Below, one piece after another: positions 35,087-46,804 of a stretch of DNA of 54,607 nt; position 1 is the stretch's first letter, and every line of letters begins with the position of its first letter. This stretch comes from Micractinium sp. NFX-FRZ (Eukaryota > Chlorophyta > Trebouxiophyceae > Chlorellales > Chlorellaceae): the NCBI GenBank assembly GCA_029339195.1, contig JAPTJF010000425.1, positions 1-54,607 of the forward strand, read 5' to 3'. Position numbers and translations under genes: made by a program. The notes beneath the pieces were generated by a model, which did no database searches, was not told the origin of the DNA, and saw nothing but the letters and a program-made list of their open reading frames with translations.

Positions 35087-37296
35087 TCACGCCTGCTGCA
35101 GCGGCTTGCTGTAGGCTGCAGCCGCCACCGACCAGATGAGGCATGACGCCACGTAGGCATCCAGAAGCCACACACCCGTCAGCGGGAGCAGCTTCAGCTC
35201 ATCCGCGGGTGCTGCGCTGGACGCCCGGCGGTGGCGCAGGTGAGGGGCCACTGCCTCCTCGGCTTCGTCCCGGTACCGCTGGCGGGCGCGGCGCTCAAGC
35301 GGGTACATGATGCAGAGGGGGATGACGACGGTGACGAGGACCACGGTCCACGCGTTGATGGCCAGGCAGGCTTGCTGCGGGGATGGCGCAGCGGTCGGCT
35401 CCAGGAGCGCAGCCAAAGGGGAGCGGCAGAGGCTGCGGGGGCAGGGGAGGGGGCGAGCGCCAACAGGTGTGGCTAGACGTGCCACTGTGACAAGGCTGCC
35501 CTGCCCTGCTGCTTGTGCTGCTTGGCAGCGCTCTCTGGGAGCACTGTGGCAGCAGCATGCCCCTCGACGCAGCATGCTCACACATTGCATGCAGCAGCGC
35601 ACTTCCCCACGCCAACGCATGCAGCCCCTGCCCCAATGGTCACAAGCAATGTGGCCGCGACTGTGGTAACTGCCCAAGCGGCCTCGCAGGCAGCACACGC
35701 AGCCAGCACTGGCAGTGCAGCCCTGCCCCACTCACTGAGCAAGGTTGAGCCCACGGTAGGCGCCTGCCAGAGCTGGTTCAGCCCCATCTGTTTCCAGCAG
35801 GCGCACGCACATGCGGGGCCCAAAGGCGAGCGGCAGCAGCGCCACCGCCGGCAGCGCCCACACGTTCCAGGAGAGCAGCAGGCGTGCGTGGAGGGAGTAG
35901 GAGACCATGTGGATGGGGCACCCTGCAGGCGGCGGCAGGGCAGGGCGCTGGATGAGCGCTTGCGGATGGCCTGTGCAACAATGTCAAGCTGGAGGTGCGC
36001 AGCGTTGCAGGCCCAAACTAAATGTACTGCCTCATCACCGTGAAACTAAAGCTCACGGGTCCAGCATGACTCATGCATTTGTGAACCGGAGTCTGAGTCT
36101 GCTTGCGTGATGCGCACGAGGAGGCACAGAGCAGTGGCAGGCCTCACCTACAACATTCAGGATCAGCAGGCCCAGCGCGCTGCCGTTGTGCATGCTCAGC
36201 CCCGTGCCGCGGCTGTGCACAACTGCGGGTGGGCAGGCAGAGGCGTGGGGTGCACCGTCAGCAGCTGGGGAGGTGGGGATGACTTGGGGGAAGCATGCAC
36301 GGGGAGGAAGCTCTAGAGAGCTGGCAGGGGGCAGCGGATGGGGGATCTCGGCAAAAGGCGACCATTCAGCGGGCTCACGACAGCCTGGCACAGGGCCGCC
36401 TTGATGCGCTGCCGTACACTGCACACACGTGCATGCGCATGCGGCATCCAGAGGGCATCTGCCGCTCACTCCCGCCCCCAACCTCGCACTCACTCTGGTT
36501 CATCACGCTCCAGGCGTGGTGCAGCTGCAGCATCAGCACAATCGCCTCGCGGTGCCGCACATACCACTCCCGCCGTCGCCTGATGAACACCGCGGTGCAC
36601 TCCATGAGCAGCGGGTGCAGGGCAAACACCAGCGCCTGGCCTGCTGGGGGGGCAGGGCAGGGGGTGACGCACAGCAGCTCTGAGCACACGTGCTGGCTCT
36701 GGCTTTGCACGCACATCAGGCAAACAGGATCAAGGCAAGCACCTGTATAAGGGCAAGCAGCCCGGTGTAATTGAGGCAAGCAGCTGAACCAAGGTAAGCA
36801 TCCCGATCAGGGCAGGCTCACACCCAAGGGGGCGGGAGTGGCGGCGCACCCGGCTGTCGCTCCTTGAGGAGGACGAAAGAGATGATGTGGAGGACCAGCA
36901 GGCGGGACCCTATCTTGATGCACGTCTCATCAACACTCGCGCCCCGCTCGTTCACCGATCTGCAGGAGCATGCAAGGGGTTGGGGGGCGGTGGGGAAGGA
37001 AGAGCAGGCGCGGACGGGGCCATGGGGTGGGCGCCCGGTCGGCGGAACCACCGGGCGCAGCGGGCGGGGCGGTGCGGCACAGGCAAGGCGGGTTGAGCGG
37101 CGCCGCACTCCAGCAGGCTGCTCATGCTGCGATGCACTGTCGCCAATTAAAGCACAACGGCCGCGCCTCGCCTGAACCAGCCCTGAACCCCAGCCGCCCA
37201 CCTTCTGAAGGGGTCCTGCGCCCAGCTCTCCACGAACCGCCTCAGAGGGGCTGATAGTCGAGCCAAGGCTCCCGGCAGCCGAAAGACGGCAGGCAT
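35087..37296 (-). CDS. Multi-pass membrane protein, local family member B
   Basis: Six exons (37202-37296, 36850-36959, 36494-36640, 36148-36222, 35736-35922, 35087-35432) join in phase to 319 residues from MPAVFRLPGALARLS to LQQA. About six or seven hydrophobic segments are visible (LLVLHIISFVLL, ALVFALHPLLMECTAVFI, ALGLLILNVVG, WNVWALPAVALLPLAF, VVLVTVVIPLCIMY, AYVASCLIWSVAAAA). A charged EWYVRHREAI motif sits between helices and a basic loop (ERRARQRYRDEAEE) follows the fifth or sixth. Paralogous to member A in tandem and more distantly to the gene at 53106-54561. No known family or function recognised; phases are all consistent, so this is the best model of the three. Confidence 0.75.
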
Positions 37297-37594
37297 ACCG
37301 TCCTTCAACTTGCGTTCTCCGGTTCGGCTCTTGCCTGCCCTCTCTGGCGTCCAGGGTACAGGGAAATGTCACAAGCAGACCGGACGAAGAGGGTGAGCGT
37401 ATAGCACCGCCTGGGGAGCACTGTGCGTGAGATACTAGCACCACCGACACGCTGCGCCAGCGGTCGCAGCATGAGCGCCTGCTTAAGCAAGGCAGAATGG
37501 ATGTTTGTTCCTCTTGCACTCTTTCATCCGTCTCTTTCATCCGTCACTTGCCTTGCCTCGTTTCACAACATGGCATGGCGCACAAATCTAAACC

Positions 37595-38168
37595 CTACGC
37601 GTTCTCTGGCTGCTTTGCCGCACCACCTGCCTGCATGGCAGGCGGTCCCGCCGGCGGCTTGACCGCCGCAAAGCACAGCGCCGACAGCGCCCGGTCCTGC
37701 ACAGCCGCCAGGTGCGCCTCACACTCGGGGCTCCAAGGAGGCATGCCGTCCAGGCGCTGCTGCCGCCGCCACTTTTGCTCCTGCAGGTACCTGCATGGTG
37801 GGAGGGCCGGCCGGGAGGGGCAGGGGTCGGGGTGTGAGCATGGTGAGGCGCCCTGCACACCTCGCACGTCAGCCATCAGGGCGGGCGGGCCAGCAGCGCA
37901 CACAGCGGGCTGGCGCAGCAGGCGGGCCATCAAACACTGCCAGTTGCCCGCAGTGGCACCACCCGCAGGGGCATGCCCCCAGGCACACACGTGGGCAGGC
38001 ACATGCAGGCGCAGCTGGGGTGCCCCACCCCACCTGCTATAGCTTGTGTCCCCCTGCCCAGTCACCGCCAGCACAAGCGTGCCCGCAGGCGCTGCATCCC
38101 AGAGCTGCCGCAGGGAGGCATCTAGGGCCGTCAGCGCCGCCGCCTGCCGCGCCCGCCAATCTGCACAC

Positions 38169-38207
<39 letters not shown>

Positions 38208-41200
38208 GCCGCCTCCTTCTCCTCCTCCTCCTCCTCCTCCCCATCCCGCTGCTGCTCCTCCTGCTCCTGCGGCGGCTGCTGGCCACCCTCTTGTGGTGCT
38301 GGCTGGCAGTCACCATTAGCAGCCTCCCCGCTGTGCTGCACGTGCCCTGCCTGCTCCCGCGCCAACGGTGCGGATGCCTCGCCGCCAGGCTGCTGCTGCT
38401 GCTGCTGCGGCTGTTGCTGCTGCTGCTGCTCGGCGCCAGCTGCCTGCTCTCTGCTCCGGTATGCTGCGGAGGGCTCAGGCTCGCCAGAGGCGCGAGCCGC
38501 GGCCAGCCTGCAAGGCAGGCAACAAAAGGGGCAGCTTGGAAACCAGCTGTCGCTGCACGTGGCTGCACGAGTAGGAGAGGCTGACGCCAGGCCACGTCAG
38601 CCCGGCCGCGCAGGCAATGGCAGCAGCCCTCTAGGATGCTGATCACACTGGGTGCCTCAGCATGCCCCCTACCCTGCTGCCGGGGCCCACCTGTCCTCGT
38701 AAAACTGCTGCAGTGCCGTGAGCTGCCCCCACACAAAGTCGATCTGCATGGGGGGGCGAAGAGGGGCGGCGGCTCGGCAACGAGAGGTGTTGTGCATGAG
38801 CAGGGCGGCAGCTCAAAGAGAAGGCAGAGGCTGGCACGAAGAGCATGGCTGCCGACCTCCCTTTACGTCGGCAGGGGCAGGGTTGCAAGCGGGCCGGGCC
38901 GGGAATCCCCTCCCGGCAACGCTGGCGCCCGGCCTGCCTGGGCCGGGCTGGATGCTGCAGCGCCGGCACTTCACACGCAACCCTTGCCTGCCCTCACACC
39001 TCTGGGCGCGCCACTGCCCACCCATCATGACACCCATGCAGCTGTGCCTCTACCCCCTGCCAACTCATTTGCCGCCACATCCCCTGCCCCTCCTATTCGC
39101 CCGGGCGTGCCACATGCTTGCAGAGCGGAGCCGTACACCCCGGCAAAGCAGCTGAGCCACACCGGCGGTCCATCCACCCACCCACACATTCCGCCCCCGC
39201 CCATCACGTCCGCCCGCCCCCCCAAACACCACGCTGCGCTACCGCGGCCCCCCGCTCCCTGCCCCACCTGCGGGCGCGCCACCTCCTTGCAGAGCTGCGC
39301 CACGCTGGCGGCGTCCCCCTCTGCCACCACCGCGGAGCAGTTGCCCGTGACGTGCTTGTTCAGCAGCTCGAGCCGGTCCACCATCGCGCCGCGCCTGTGG
39401 TGGTGGCAGGTGGGGGCCGGGGCGGAGGCAGTTGGCAAGGGGGGCCGTGGGGATGGGGGCAGGGAGGACGTGGGCGGGGCACCAGGCGGGGCGGGGCAAA
39501 ACAGCTCAGCCGGTGGCCCTGCCACCCAAAGCCCTGCCGCCCAAAGACACTCGGCACAGCTTCCTCCCCCCACCCTCCGCAGCCCGCTCGAAACACCTGG
39601 CAGCCCCCCCTCCCCCCCCCCCATGCCCGCCCACCTGCCCGCCTCGGTGAGGACCTCCAGCAGCCGGTCGCCGCGGTCGCCGCCGCCCGCGCCGTACGCC
39701 GGCCCCCGCTCAAACTTGAGGAGCGCCAGGTCCAGGGCGGCCCGAGCATCCTCCACCGGGTTGTGCTCCCCTGCAGGGGTGGTGGTGGTGGTGTGTGTGT
39801 GTGAGAGGAGGAGGATGGGATGGGTGGGGCATGCAGTGCTGGTAGTATGGGGTGCCGCCTGCTGCCCGCCCAACCACCCATGCACAGGTTGCGGTCGGCT
39901 CGCTGCCCGCCCGCCCGCACCCTCACCCGTCTGGATGGTGCGCATGAGGTGGCGGGAGGCCAGCACGCGCAGCGCAGACTTGAAGGGAGGCCCGCGGGGG
40001 TGGGGGAAGAGGATGGAGGTGTCTATGACGTTGGCGTGGATGAGCTGCGGCGGTGGGAGAGGGGACATTGGGATGCGGGGCAAGGTAGGGTGGGAACAAG
40101 GGGAGGGGTGTACGACTAGAGAGGCAGCGGGTCAAGGGGTGGGGCAGAAGGATGGCACTGTATGCCGTTCAGACCAGTGCCGCTAAGCTGGGCGGGACGG
40201 GGCCGGTTGGGCAGGGGGACCGAGAAAGCTGGACGTGTGCTTCACAATTCGTTCACCAATCAAGTCGTAGGCATGCAGGGGGTGGGTAGTTGGCTTCCTG
40301 AGCACGGCAGGTGGGCCAGCAACGTGCGCTGCCCTCGCCCGCCAGGCACCCCGCCGTGCTGAACCTGGGCCCACTCAGAAAGTGGGCCCACTCACATGAG
40401 GTGCTGTCCCACCGGGCAAAGACTAAAGGCGACGGGATGCTGTTACCACAACCGCCCGCCCATGCCTGCCAGCCGCCCCCAGGGCCCCCCAACCCACCCA
40501 CCCACCTTGAGCGCGTGCAGGTCGTTCTCCCCGCTGTGCGCCACCACCAGCGTCTCGGCGGCCACCAGCTCACGCAGGCGGCGCTGCACGTCCTCCAGGC
40601 GGGTGGTGACCTGGCAGGTTGGGGCCCGGGGGGGGAGGGAGGGGGACGCAGCGGCGTGTGTTCAGCAGGGAAGGGGGAAAAGGGATTGGGCCAGGCTGCC
40701 ACGTACTCCTGTTTGGTAGTGACAAGCGGATACCAGGGTGGGTGAGTTGGGAGCACGGGTCTCTAAATCGGGCGGGGTGGTGCTGCTCCCCCACTCCCGA
40801 CCCTCAGTCTCCCTCTCCCTTGCCTCCCCCCTGCATCTACCATGTTCGCCCCTTCCCCGCTGCCCCCCTGCCTGCCCCAACCTCCCCTCCCCTCCCCTCC
40901 CCTCCCCTCACCCCCTCGAGCATTTCTGCCGTGATGCCGCTGTACCGCGTGTTGTGGTCGGTGATGGGGTTGTGCGGCACCACCAGCTCATCCATCAACA
41001 CCTGCACCCAGCAAGGGGACGGGGGGGAGGAAAGGTGATGTGGGGCACAAAGCAGAGGGGTGGAGGAGGGCAGGTGGGAGGGGGCACACGCAGGGGGTTA
41101 AAGAGGGCAGGTGGAGAGGGGGCACAAGCAGGGGGGCGGGGGGAGGAGCACGAGGTGGGAGGGGGCACAAGCAGGGGCGTTGAAGAGGGCAGGTGGGATG

Positions 41201-42230
41201 AGGCACAGGAAGGGGGCTGGAGGAGGGCTGGTGGGAGGGCGCAGACACCCGGGAGCAGCATGTGTCGAGAGGGCCAGCGTGCCCCCCGTGTGCCAGGCGA
41301 CAGCCTGCGGCCAGCGCACCTGCCCCTGGCGGTCTATCAGCGTGGAGCGCGTCAGCTCAAAGCCGGCCTCTGTGATGCACATCTCGCAGTCCAGGGCGAC
41401 CAGCTCGTGGGCGGGGGCGCCGCCTGCAGGTGGGCAGGGAAAGAGCGACGGGGGCGGTAAGTGGGGCAGAGTGAGAGCGGGGGCGCCGCCTGCAAGCGGG
41501 CGGGGAAAGCAACGGGGCGGCAAGTGGGGCGGAGTGAGGGTGAGGGTGGGAAAGAGTGAGGGGGCGGCAAGCGGGGCGGGGCGAGGGTGGGGGTGATGCG
41601 CGGCTTGCGGGGCCAAGGCAAAGCAGTTGCTGGCAGGGGCGCAGCCAGCGCCTGTGTGGAGCAAGAGCGTGGGGCCTCGTGCACAAGCCCGCACCTCTAG
41701 CCCACCCCGCCCAGGCGCCCACCCCATGCCCACCCACCCTTGCAGCTCTGCGTGGCCACAAACCCCTCGGGGCACACCAGCTCCCCTGTCTCCGTGTCGT
41801 ACTGGGGCAGCGGGTAGTGCTGCTCCTGCAGCTGGTCCAGGGTCATCACGTAATGGCTAGGGGGCAGGGGGCATGTGCGCCACCGGCGGCCAGGGGCGGC
41901 AGAGGCAGCCGCAGCGGAGCCGCCACTGCCGGGGGCTGCTGCCGTGGCGCCGGCGGGCTGCTCCGCGCCGCCCTGCTGCCCGTGAGCAGCAGCGTTGCTG
42001 TCGTCTGCTGATGGCGCGGCAAGCTGCGGCTGCACGCGGCTGCTGACGTCATCCGTCAGTGACACCTTCATGCGCTTGGGGCGGGCCGCCCCGCCTGCCG
42101 CGTCCTCCTCAGCTGCCGCCGGCGCCTCTGCTGCCCCCCCTGTTGCCGCCCCCTCCGCTGCACCGTGCAGCTCATCCTCTTCCCCCTCCCCTGCCATTAA
42201 CTCCGTTGCATGACCGTTCTGCTCAGCTGG

Positions 42231-42261
<31 letters not shown>

Positions 42262-42840
42262 ACGTCCTCCTCGCCCGCTGCCCCCTGCCCCTCCTCACGC
42301 CGCCGCTTCTTGGTCTGGGGCACAGTCAGCAGGCTGTGCACGGTGGAGCCTGCAGTGGGGGCGGGCAGGAGTGCTGGAGATCAACAGGTGACAGCGGGCA
42401 CGGCATGGCAGCCACCGCCAAACCACAGCCTGCACGCTGTGCACTGCGTCGCTTCACTGCCCGCCCCTGCAGCCAGCCTGACCACAGCAAATTGCCGCCC
42501 AACCCCACCTGGCGCCAGCGTGGCATTGCGGGCCTGCAGCTCTGCTGGCTGCCCCAGGCAGCGGCGCCAGGTGGGCAGCAGCGCTTCGCTGTGCGCCTCC
42601 CACGTGGCACTGTCGAGGCCGTGCACCGCCAGCAGCAGCACCCGTTTCACCAGCGGCTTGTTCTGCAGCAGCGGCAGCGGCGGCACAGGGAGTGGGGCAT
42701 GAGCAAAAGGAACAGCGGAGGCACCGTCAAGCACAGCACAGACAACCAGGCCAGCAGCAGCAGCAGCAGCACAGCAGCACCAGCAACAGCTGCTGCTGGT
42801 TCAATAGGGTCACGTGGCGCCGCTCGAATTTTGGCGGCGT

Positions 42841-42878
<38 letters not shown>

Positions 42879-44269
42879 AACAGCAGCAGCTTGCCCAGCC
42901 GGGTTTTCAGCTGGGCCGCTCAGTGCAAATCACTGCAGCAGAGCTTGCGACGCAGACTTGGCTCACCGGCGGCATGTGTTGCACCGGCAGCAGCCACAGC
43001 TGCTGTCCAGTAAGATGCACCAACCCCCAGCACCCAGCACACGCACATGACACAGCACCAGCGCAGCCCTCTGCTACCGCCCATGGCTACGGTCCATACT
43101 TGCTATACTGCTTAATGCGGGCCTATAAGTCTTAAAACACGTCTCGTGTGTCATCCCAAGTGCCCCGGCTGCCAGCATCCAGCACCCAGAGGTGTCCCGG
43201 CCGCTGCACCCACCACCCCCAGGCGCCCCGGCCGCCTCACCTTGACAAAGCACCAGCGCGGGTTGGTACCCTCGGCCAGCACCCACAGCAGCAGGTTCTG
43301 CACGTCTGACAGCCGGATGGGGCCTCCCTCCCGCTGCACCTCCACCGCGGCGCGGGCCTGGGCAGTGGCAAGGATATGAGGGTGGGGGTATATGTGAAGA
43401 GTGGCAGGTACGGTGTGAGACACGCGCAAGCAGAGTGCCGGCTTGGGGTGGATCCTGTGCACAATGATGGGCGCGGCGACCCGGGCGGCAGCGAGGGCTG
43501 ATGCATTCGAGGGGTGCAGCCGCAGCGGCGGCAGCGGCGGGGGATGGAACACCGATCCCACGCACTTCCGGCTGTATCAGGCCCCTCCACCCTCACTCAA
43601 CCACCATGTCAGGTTGCAGGGCACCCCACCCCAGGTCCCGTTTCCTCACCCCCCGGCCGTAAATGTCAACAAATCCGGCTGCCGCTGCCGCTGCCCCCGA
43701 TTTCTTGTTCTTCTTCTTCTTCTTGCCAGTACCGCCGCGCCCCTGAAAGCCGTTGCTGTCGGGATCGGCAAAGTAGGGCGCCCTGCACGTGTCATGCGGC
43801 CGCATTGAGATGGGGAGAGGGGTGGCAAAGCTGGGCAGTGGGCAAGACACCGCGTCGAGCTGTGCAGCTGCAGAAAAGTGCCAACCACAGCAAAGCAGCA
43901 CCCCAGAGCAAAGCCAGCTTGGCCAACAAAAATGGGGCAATGGTGGCAGGTGGAGCGCTGCAAACACCACAAGAGTGGTTTCCCTCCAGCTTTTCCCCTG
44001 CCTGCCTGCCCTCAGCTGAGACTGGCGGCAGGCAGGCGGCAGCGGCGGCGGCACACCTGCCGCAGGGCTTTGAAGCCAGCACGCGCTCCCTGGACTCGTC
44101 TAACTCATCGTGCCATTGCTCAGGTGCCTCCTCTGGCGCCGGCTCTGCAGCAGGGGCGCTGTGCGGTGAGAAACAATGCTATGGGCGCCCGCATGCGTCG
44201 CTGCCGGCACTGAGGCTAACCTGTTGCCAAGAATTCGCCCTCTATTTCGCCCTCCTCAAGGTCCGACAT
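37595..44269 (-). CDS. REXO1/REXO5-like DEDDh 3'-5' RNA exonuclease
   Basis: Fifteen exons (44221-44269, 44057-44144, 43650-43782, 43241-43357, 42509-42662, 41738-42349, 41320-41423, 40912-41001, 40506-40610, 39927-40044, 39635-39770, 39268-39394, 38691-38743, 38034-38507, 37595-37790) join in phase to 851 residues. It begins [13 protein letters not shown]; a Lys-rich stretch (~85) and KKRRRE with an 11-Pro run suggest nuclear targeting. A REXO5-type module follows ([30 protein letters not shown]). The exonuclease core has all DEDDh residues: LVALDCEM (~393-400), [32 protein letters not shown] (~470-484) and [13 protein letters not shown] (~526). The C-terminal 220 residues carry Q12, E and Q runs. 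Related plant (SDN) and animal enzymes trim small or structured RNAs. The last exons beyond the nuclease domain look lineage-specific. Confidence 0.92.
41044..41241. repeat. Intronic minisatellite, five units of 38-43 bp
   Basis: GGCACA anchors at 41044, 41083, 41121, 41164 and 41202, purine-rich on the plus strand, within the exonuclease intron between the exons at 41320-41423 and 40912-41001. Confidence 0.85.
41411..41541 (-). repeat. Duplicated splice acceptor of an exonuclease exon
   Basis: The exon start and acceptor at 41411-41476 recur at 41477-41541. Both copies keep CAG followed by GCGGCGCC. The second acceptor boundary at 41489 is 66 nt upstream of the used one at 41423, so either acceptor keeps the frame; use of the distal site adds 22 residues. 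A third, weaker copy may extend to about 41595. Confidence 0.8.
42844..42876. repeat. (CAG)11 microsatellite in an exonuclease intron
   Basis: Eleven perfect CAG triplets on the plus strand, between the exons at 43241-43357 and 42509-42662; non-coding. Confidence 0.95.
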
Positions 44270-46804
44270 AGCGGCGACGAGCGAAGGCGAATGTGCTGCA
44301 ATGCGATGTGCACCGCGAGCCCCTGCCGTGCTAAGAGACGTTCAGCACGCCATTTGGAATGCGTTGAATGTGGCAGGCTGGAGAACGGGGGACAGACTCA
44401 TCATGCTGTGCTATGCCTCTGCTTGCCGCCAATTCTGCCCTGCCGCCCTGTGACGGCGCCGCCCGTGGCAAGGCATGCCAGCAATGCGAACGTGGCGAGA
44501 ATAGCGCTCTCTGGCATGCAATCTACCGTAAGGGAGCATCTGTGTTGTTGAAGCTAGCTCATGATCTGCCATCCCGCTGCCTGGGTGCCAAAACGGCAGC
44601 GCGCACCACGCGGTGCTGGGTCAGCTGCCCGCGGTGATGGCCCGCTCGTGGACTGCATCTTGCTGTTCCCTGAGGTGGACGTACAGACGATTTGTAACAA
44701 TGCATGGCAACATGTATGTGGAGGTTGCAAACGTCAGCCAACTGCGCTCACTCACACTGCTGGTGTTGACATCAGCTGCTGCAGGGAGGCCTGCTTCGAA
44801 TGAAGGGCGTCTGGAATGCAGCCGGGCTGCGGGCCAGGCTGCGGGAGGCCACTTGAGGCCATCTGCGCCGATGATGACGCATTTCACACGGGGAAGACAC
44901 CTTTTTAATGGCTTAATAATGTAGTGCTGGCCCCTGCTACGCATGCTGGACACTTTTGACCGTTCGCCTTCCACCTCCGCAATGCGCGAGCGGCACTGGA
45001 GCATTCCTGGCGGCGCAGATGGCACATTTGACCCTAGGTGGCTTTAGATGACACTTAAAACACACCGCGCACATGACGCGCCGAGAGCCATTCAGCAGGT
45101 TCCTGCTACACATCACGGTGCACCGCATGTGCTGCATAGCGCGCCTTGCCGTGGCGCTGCTCACCTTCAGTTGCAGCCGCCTCAGGGCTGATGTAGAATC
45201 GCCCAGTTCCTCTGCCATCCCTTCACTTACTCCTCCTCTGGCTGCGTGGGGCATGGCGGAGCGCCCCAGCGCCCTGAGGAGTGAAGGCGCGCGAGCGGAC
45301 TCCAGTGTGCTGCAAGCACAGTCCTTTCACTGTCCGAACCCCCCTAGAGGGTCCCGAAGCCCTGCAAAAGCGGCAGGGGCTGCTGCAGCGGAGCCTGCGC
45401 ACGGGAGGCAGAACGACGCCCGTTCGGACTTTCACCATCCCTCATCCCTCGGGCCGCTGACGCCGCAAAATGGGGCCCTGCCTCCCATACGCACCAATGT
45501 GGCGGCATCACAAGAGCGGGAAGACTCCCTGGACAGCCCCATCACCCCCCGCGCCGCGCTAATACCGCCGCCAGAGCTGAGGGAGTGCCCTGGCGCCCCA
45601 CGGCCGCCACGCACCCTGTTGTGCCTGGCGTAGCACGCTGTGACTCCACCAACACTGCACTAAAAAACTGAACGCCACAAGCTGATGTAGCTGGCGGCTC
45701 CCGAATTCTCCCGAACCGACGTGCGGCGCTGCACCCCCTCCGCCGCCTCTCCTCCCCTCCTCTTTGCATGCAGTACCCTGAGCGCCAAACCGAGCGCACG
45801 CTGCACAACCTAATGCTCCCCGTTTCTGTTTTTTTCAAGACCCATCTTTCATTCATGGGCAGCTTTGAGCGCCCACCAATGGAACCTTCTGTGGTTCCCC
45901 CTCCCATCAAACCTCGTGAGCCACCCCAACAACGCACTGCCACCCCAACACCCCGTCGTCCTCTCTGCCCCCTTCTGACGCGTGTGGCCTGATGCCCGCC
46001 CTCTGTCCCCCCTAAGTGTCCCCCCTCTGTCCCACCTAAGTGCCTGTCCCCCTCTTTGTGACACTGTACCGGCTCTTCTTTCCCTGCCTATTTTTCAGCA
46101 GCACCAGCCGCTCTCCAACCCTCCCGTTTCAAACTCGTGTCTAGTACTCCCCTTTTGCCCAACCCGCCTTCTCCCCCCAGGGCATGCGCTCCCAGTTGAC
46201 TCATGAGCCCCCCCTTTGTCCCTCGCGGTCGGCCACACCATGCTGTGGCCACAACTCCGCGCCTTCCTTGACTGCCTGCTTTACTGGCGCACCCTGCCAT
46301 GACCGCTCTGCTCGGACTGACTTCTCTTACTAAATATTCCAGCATTGTGCCAATGCAAACAAAAATACGTGCACACGAGCGGGCCAGCCTGCAAGCGCAG
46401 CGCAGCAGGCGAAGGAGGGGCGGGGGGGATTGCAGCACTGCATGGCCGGCAGCACTGGGCAGAACCGGAGATGTGTGCATGGGAACACGGGCTTGGGTGT
46501 CAAAGAAGGGGACAAGTCTGCAGCTGTGCAAAGGGCTGGGCGGGCTGAGCAGGAGGGGGTGAAGTGTCAAAACCTTGCATGTGGGCGGCACTGTGCCCAG
46601 GGTCGGCCTGCCGGCCTGCTATGCATCAATGGATGGGCAATTGCAGATGGGCAACCACAGTGGGGGCAACGGAGTACACATGCATGAATCAAGTGGGGTA
46701 CTGACAGGCTGGCTGCACAGAAAGATGAACAAGCACATGCTCGGTGGCTGGGGCAGCGTGCCACACCTGCCTGCAGCTGCTACCCTCAGTTCAATATGCG
46801 GCAT
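44270..46804. other. Gene-poor region upstream of the exonuclease gene
   Basis: About 2.5 kb with no convincing spliced gene. The left end must hold the exonuclease promoter and 5'UTR. The middle contains one weak plus-strand ORF, listed separately. From about 45980 to 46300 the plus strand is pyrimidine-rich with a 24-bp tandem pair (CCTCTGTCCC...CTAAGTG near 45998 and 46022). The right end is the 3' side of the mTERF-like gene. Local GC is lower than in genes. A non-coding RNA cannot be excluded by eye. Confidence 0.5.
45073..45633 (+). CDS. Hypothetical protein, weak support
   Basis: A 186-codon frame from a true ATG to TAG. The predicted product has a hydrophobic start (CIARLAVALLTFS) and then a Ser/Pro-rich, probably disordered body with several SP/TP sites (SRSP, PLTP, DSPITP). 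A possible further exon begins at 45770 after a pyrimidine tract and TGCATGCAG, but I cannot connect the two in a supported way. No family is recognised. The region is as likely to be untranslated. Confidence 0.2.
   Translation: MTRREPFSRFLLHITVHRMCCIARLAVALLTFSCSRLRADVESPSSSAIPSLTPPLAAWGMAERPSALRSEGARADSSVLQAQSFHCPNPPRGSRSPAKAAGAAAAEPAHGRQNDARSDFHHPSSLGPLTPQNGALPPIRTNVAASQEREDSLDSPITPRAALIPPPELRECPGAPRPPRTLLCLA

Noticed and set aside
37297..37490. Alternative N-terminal extension of membrane protein B
   Set aside because: It is in a different frame from the conserved exon 1, which has its own ATG at 37296.
38636..40186. 516-codon plus-strand ORF
   Set aside because: It is antisense to six exons of the RNA exonuclease and has only low-complexity Pro/Ala/Gly content; the minus strand gives a conserved, phase-consistent enzyme.
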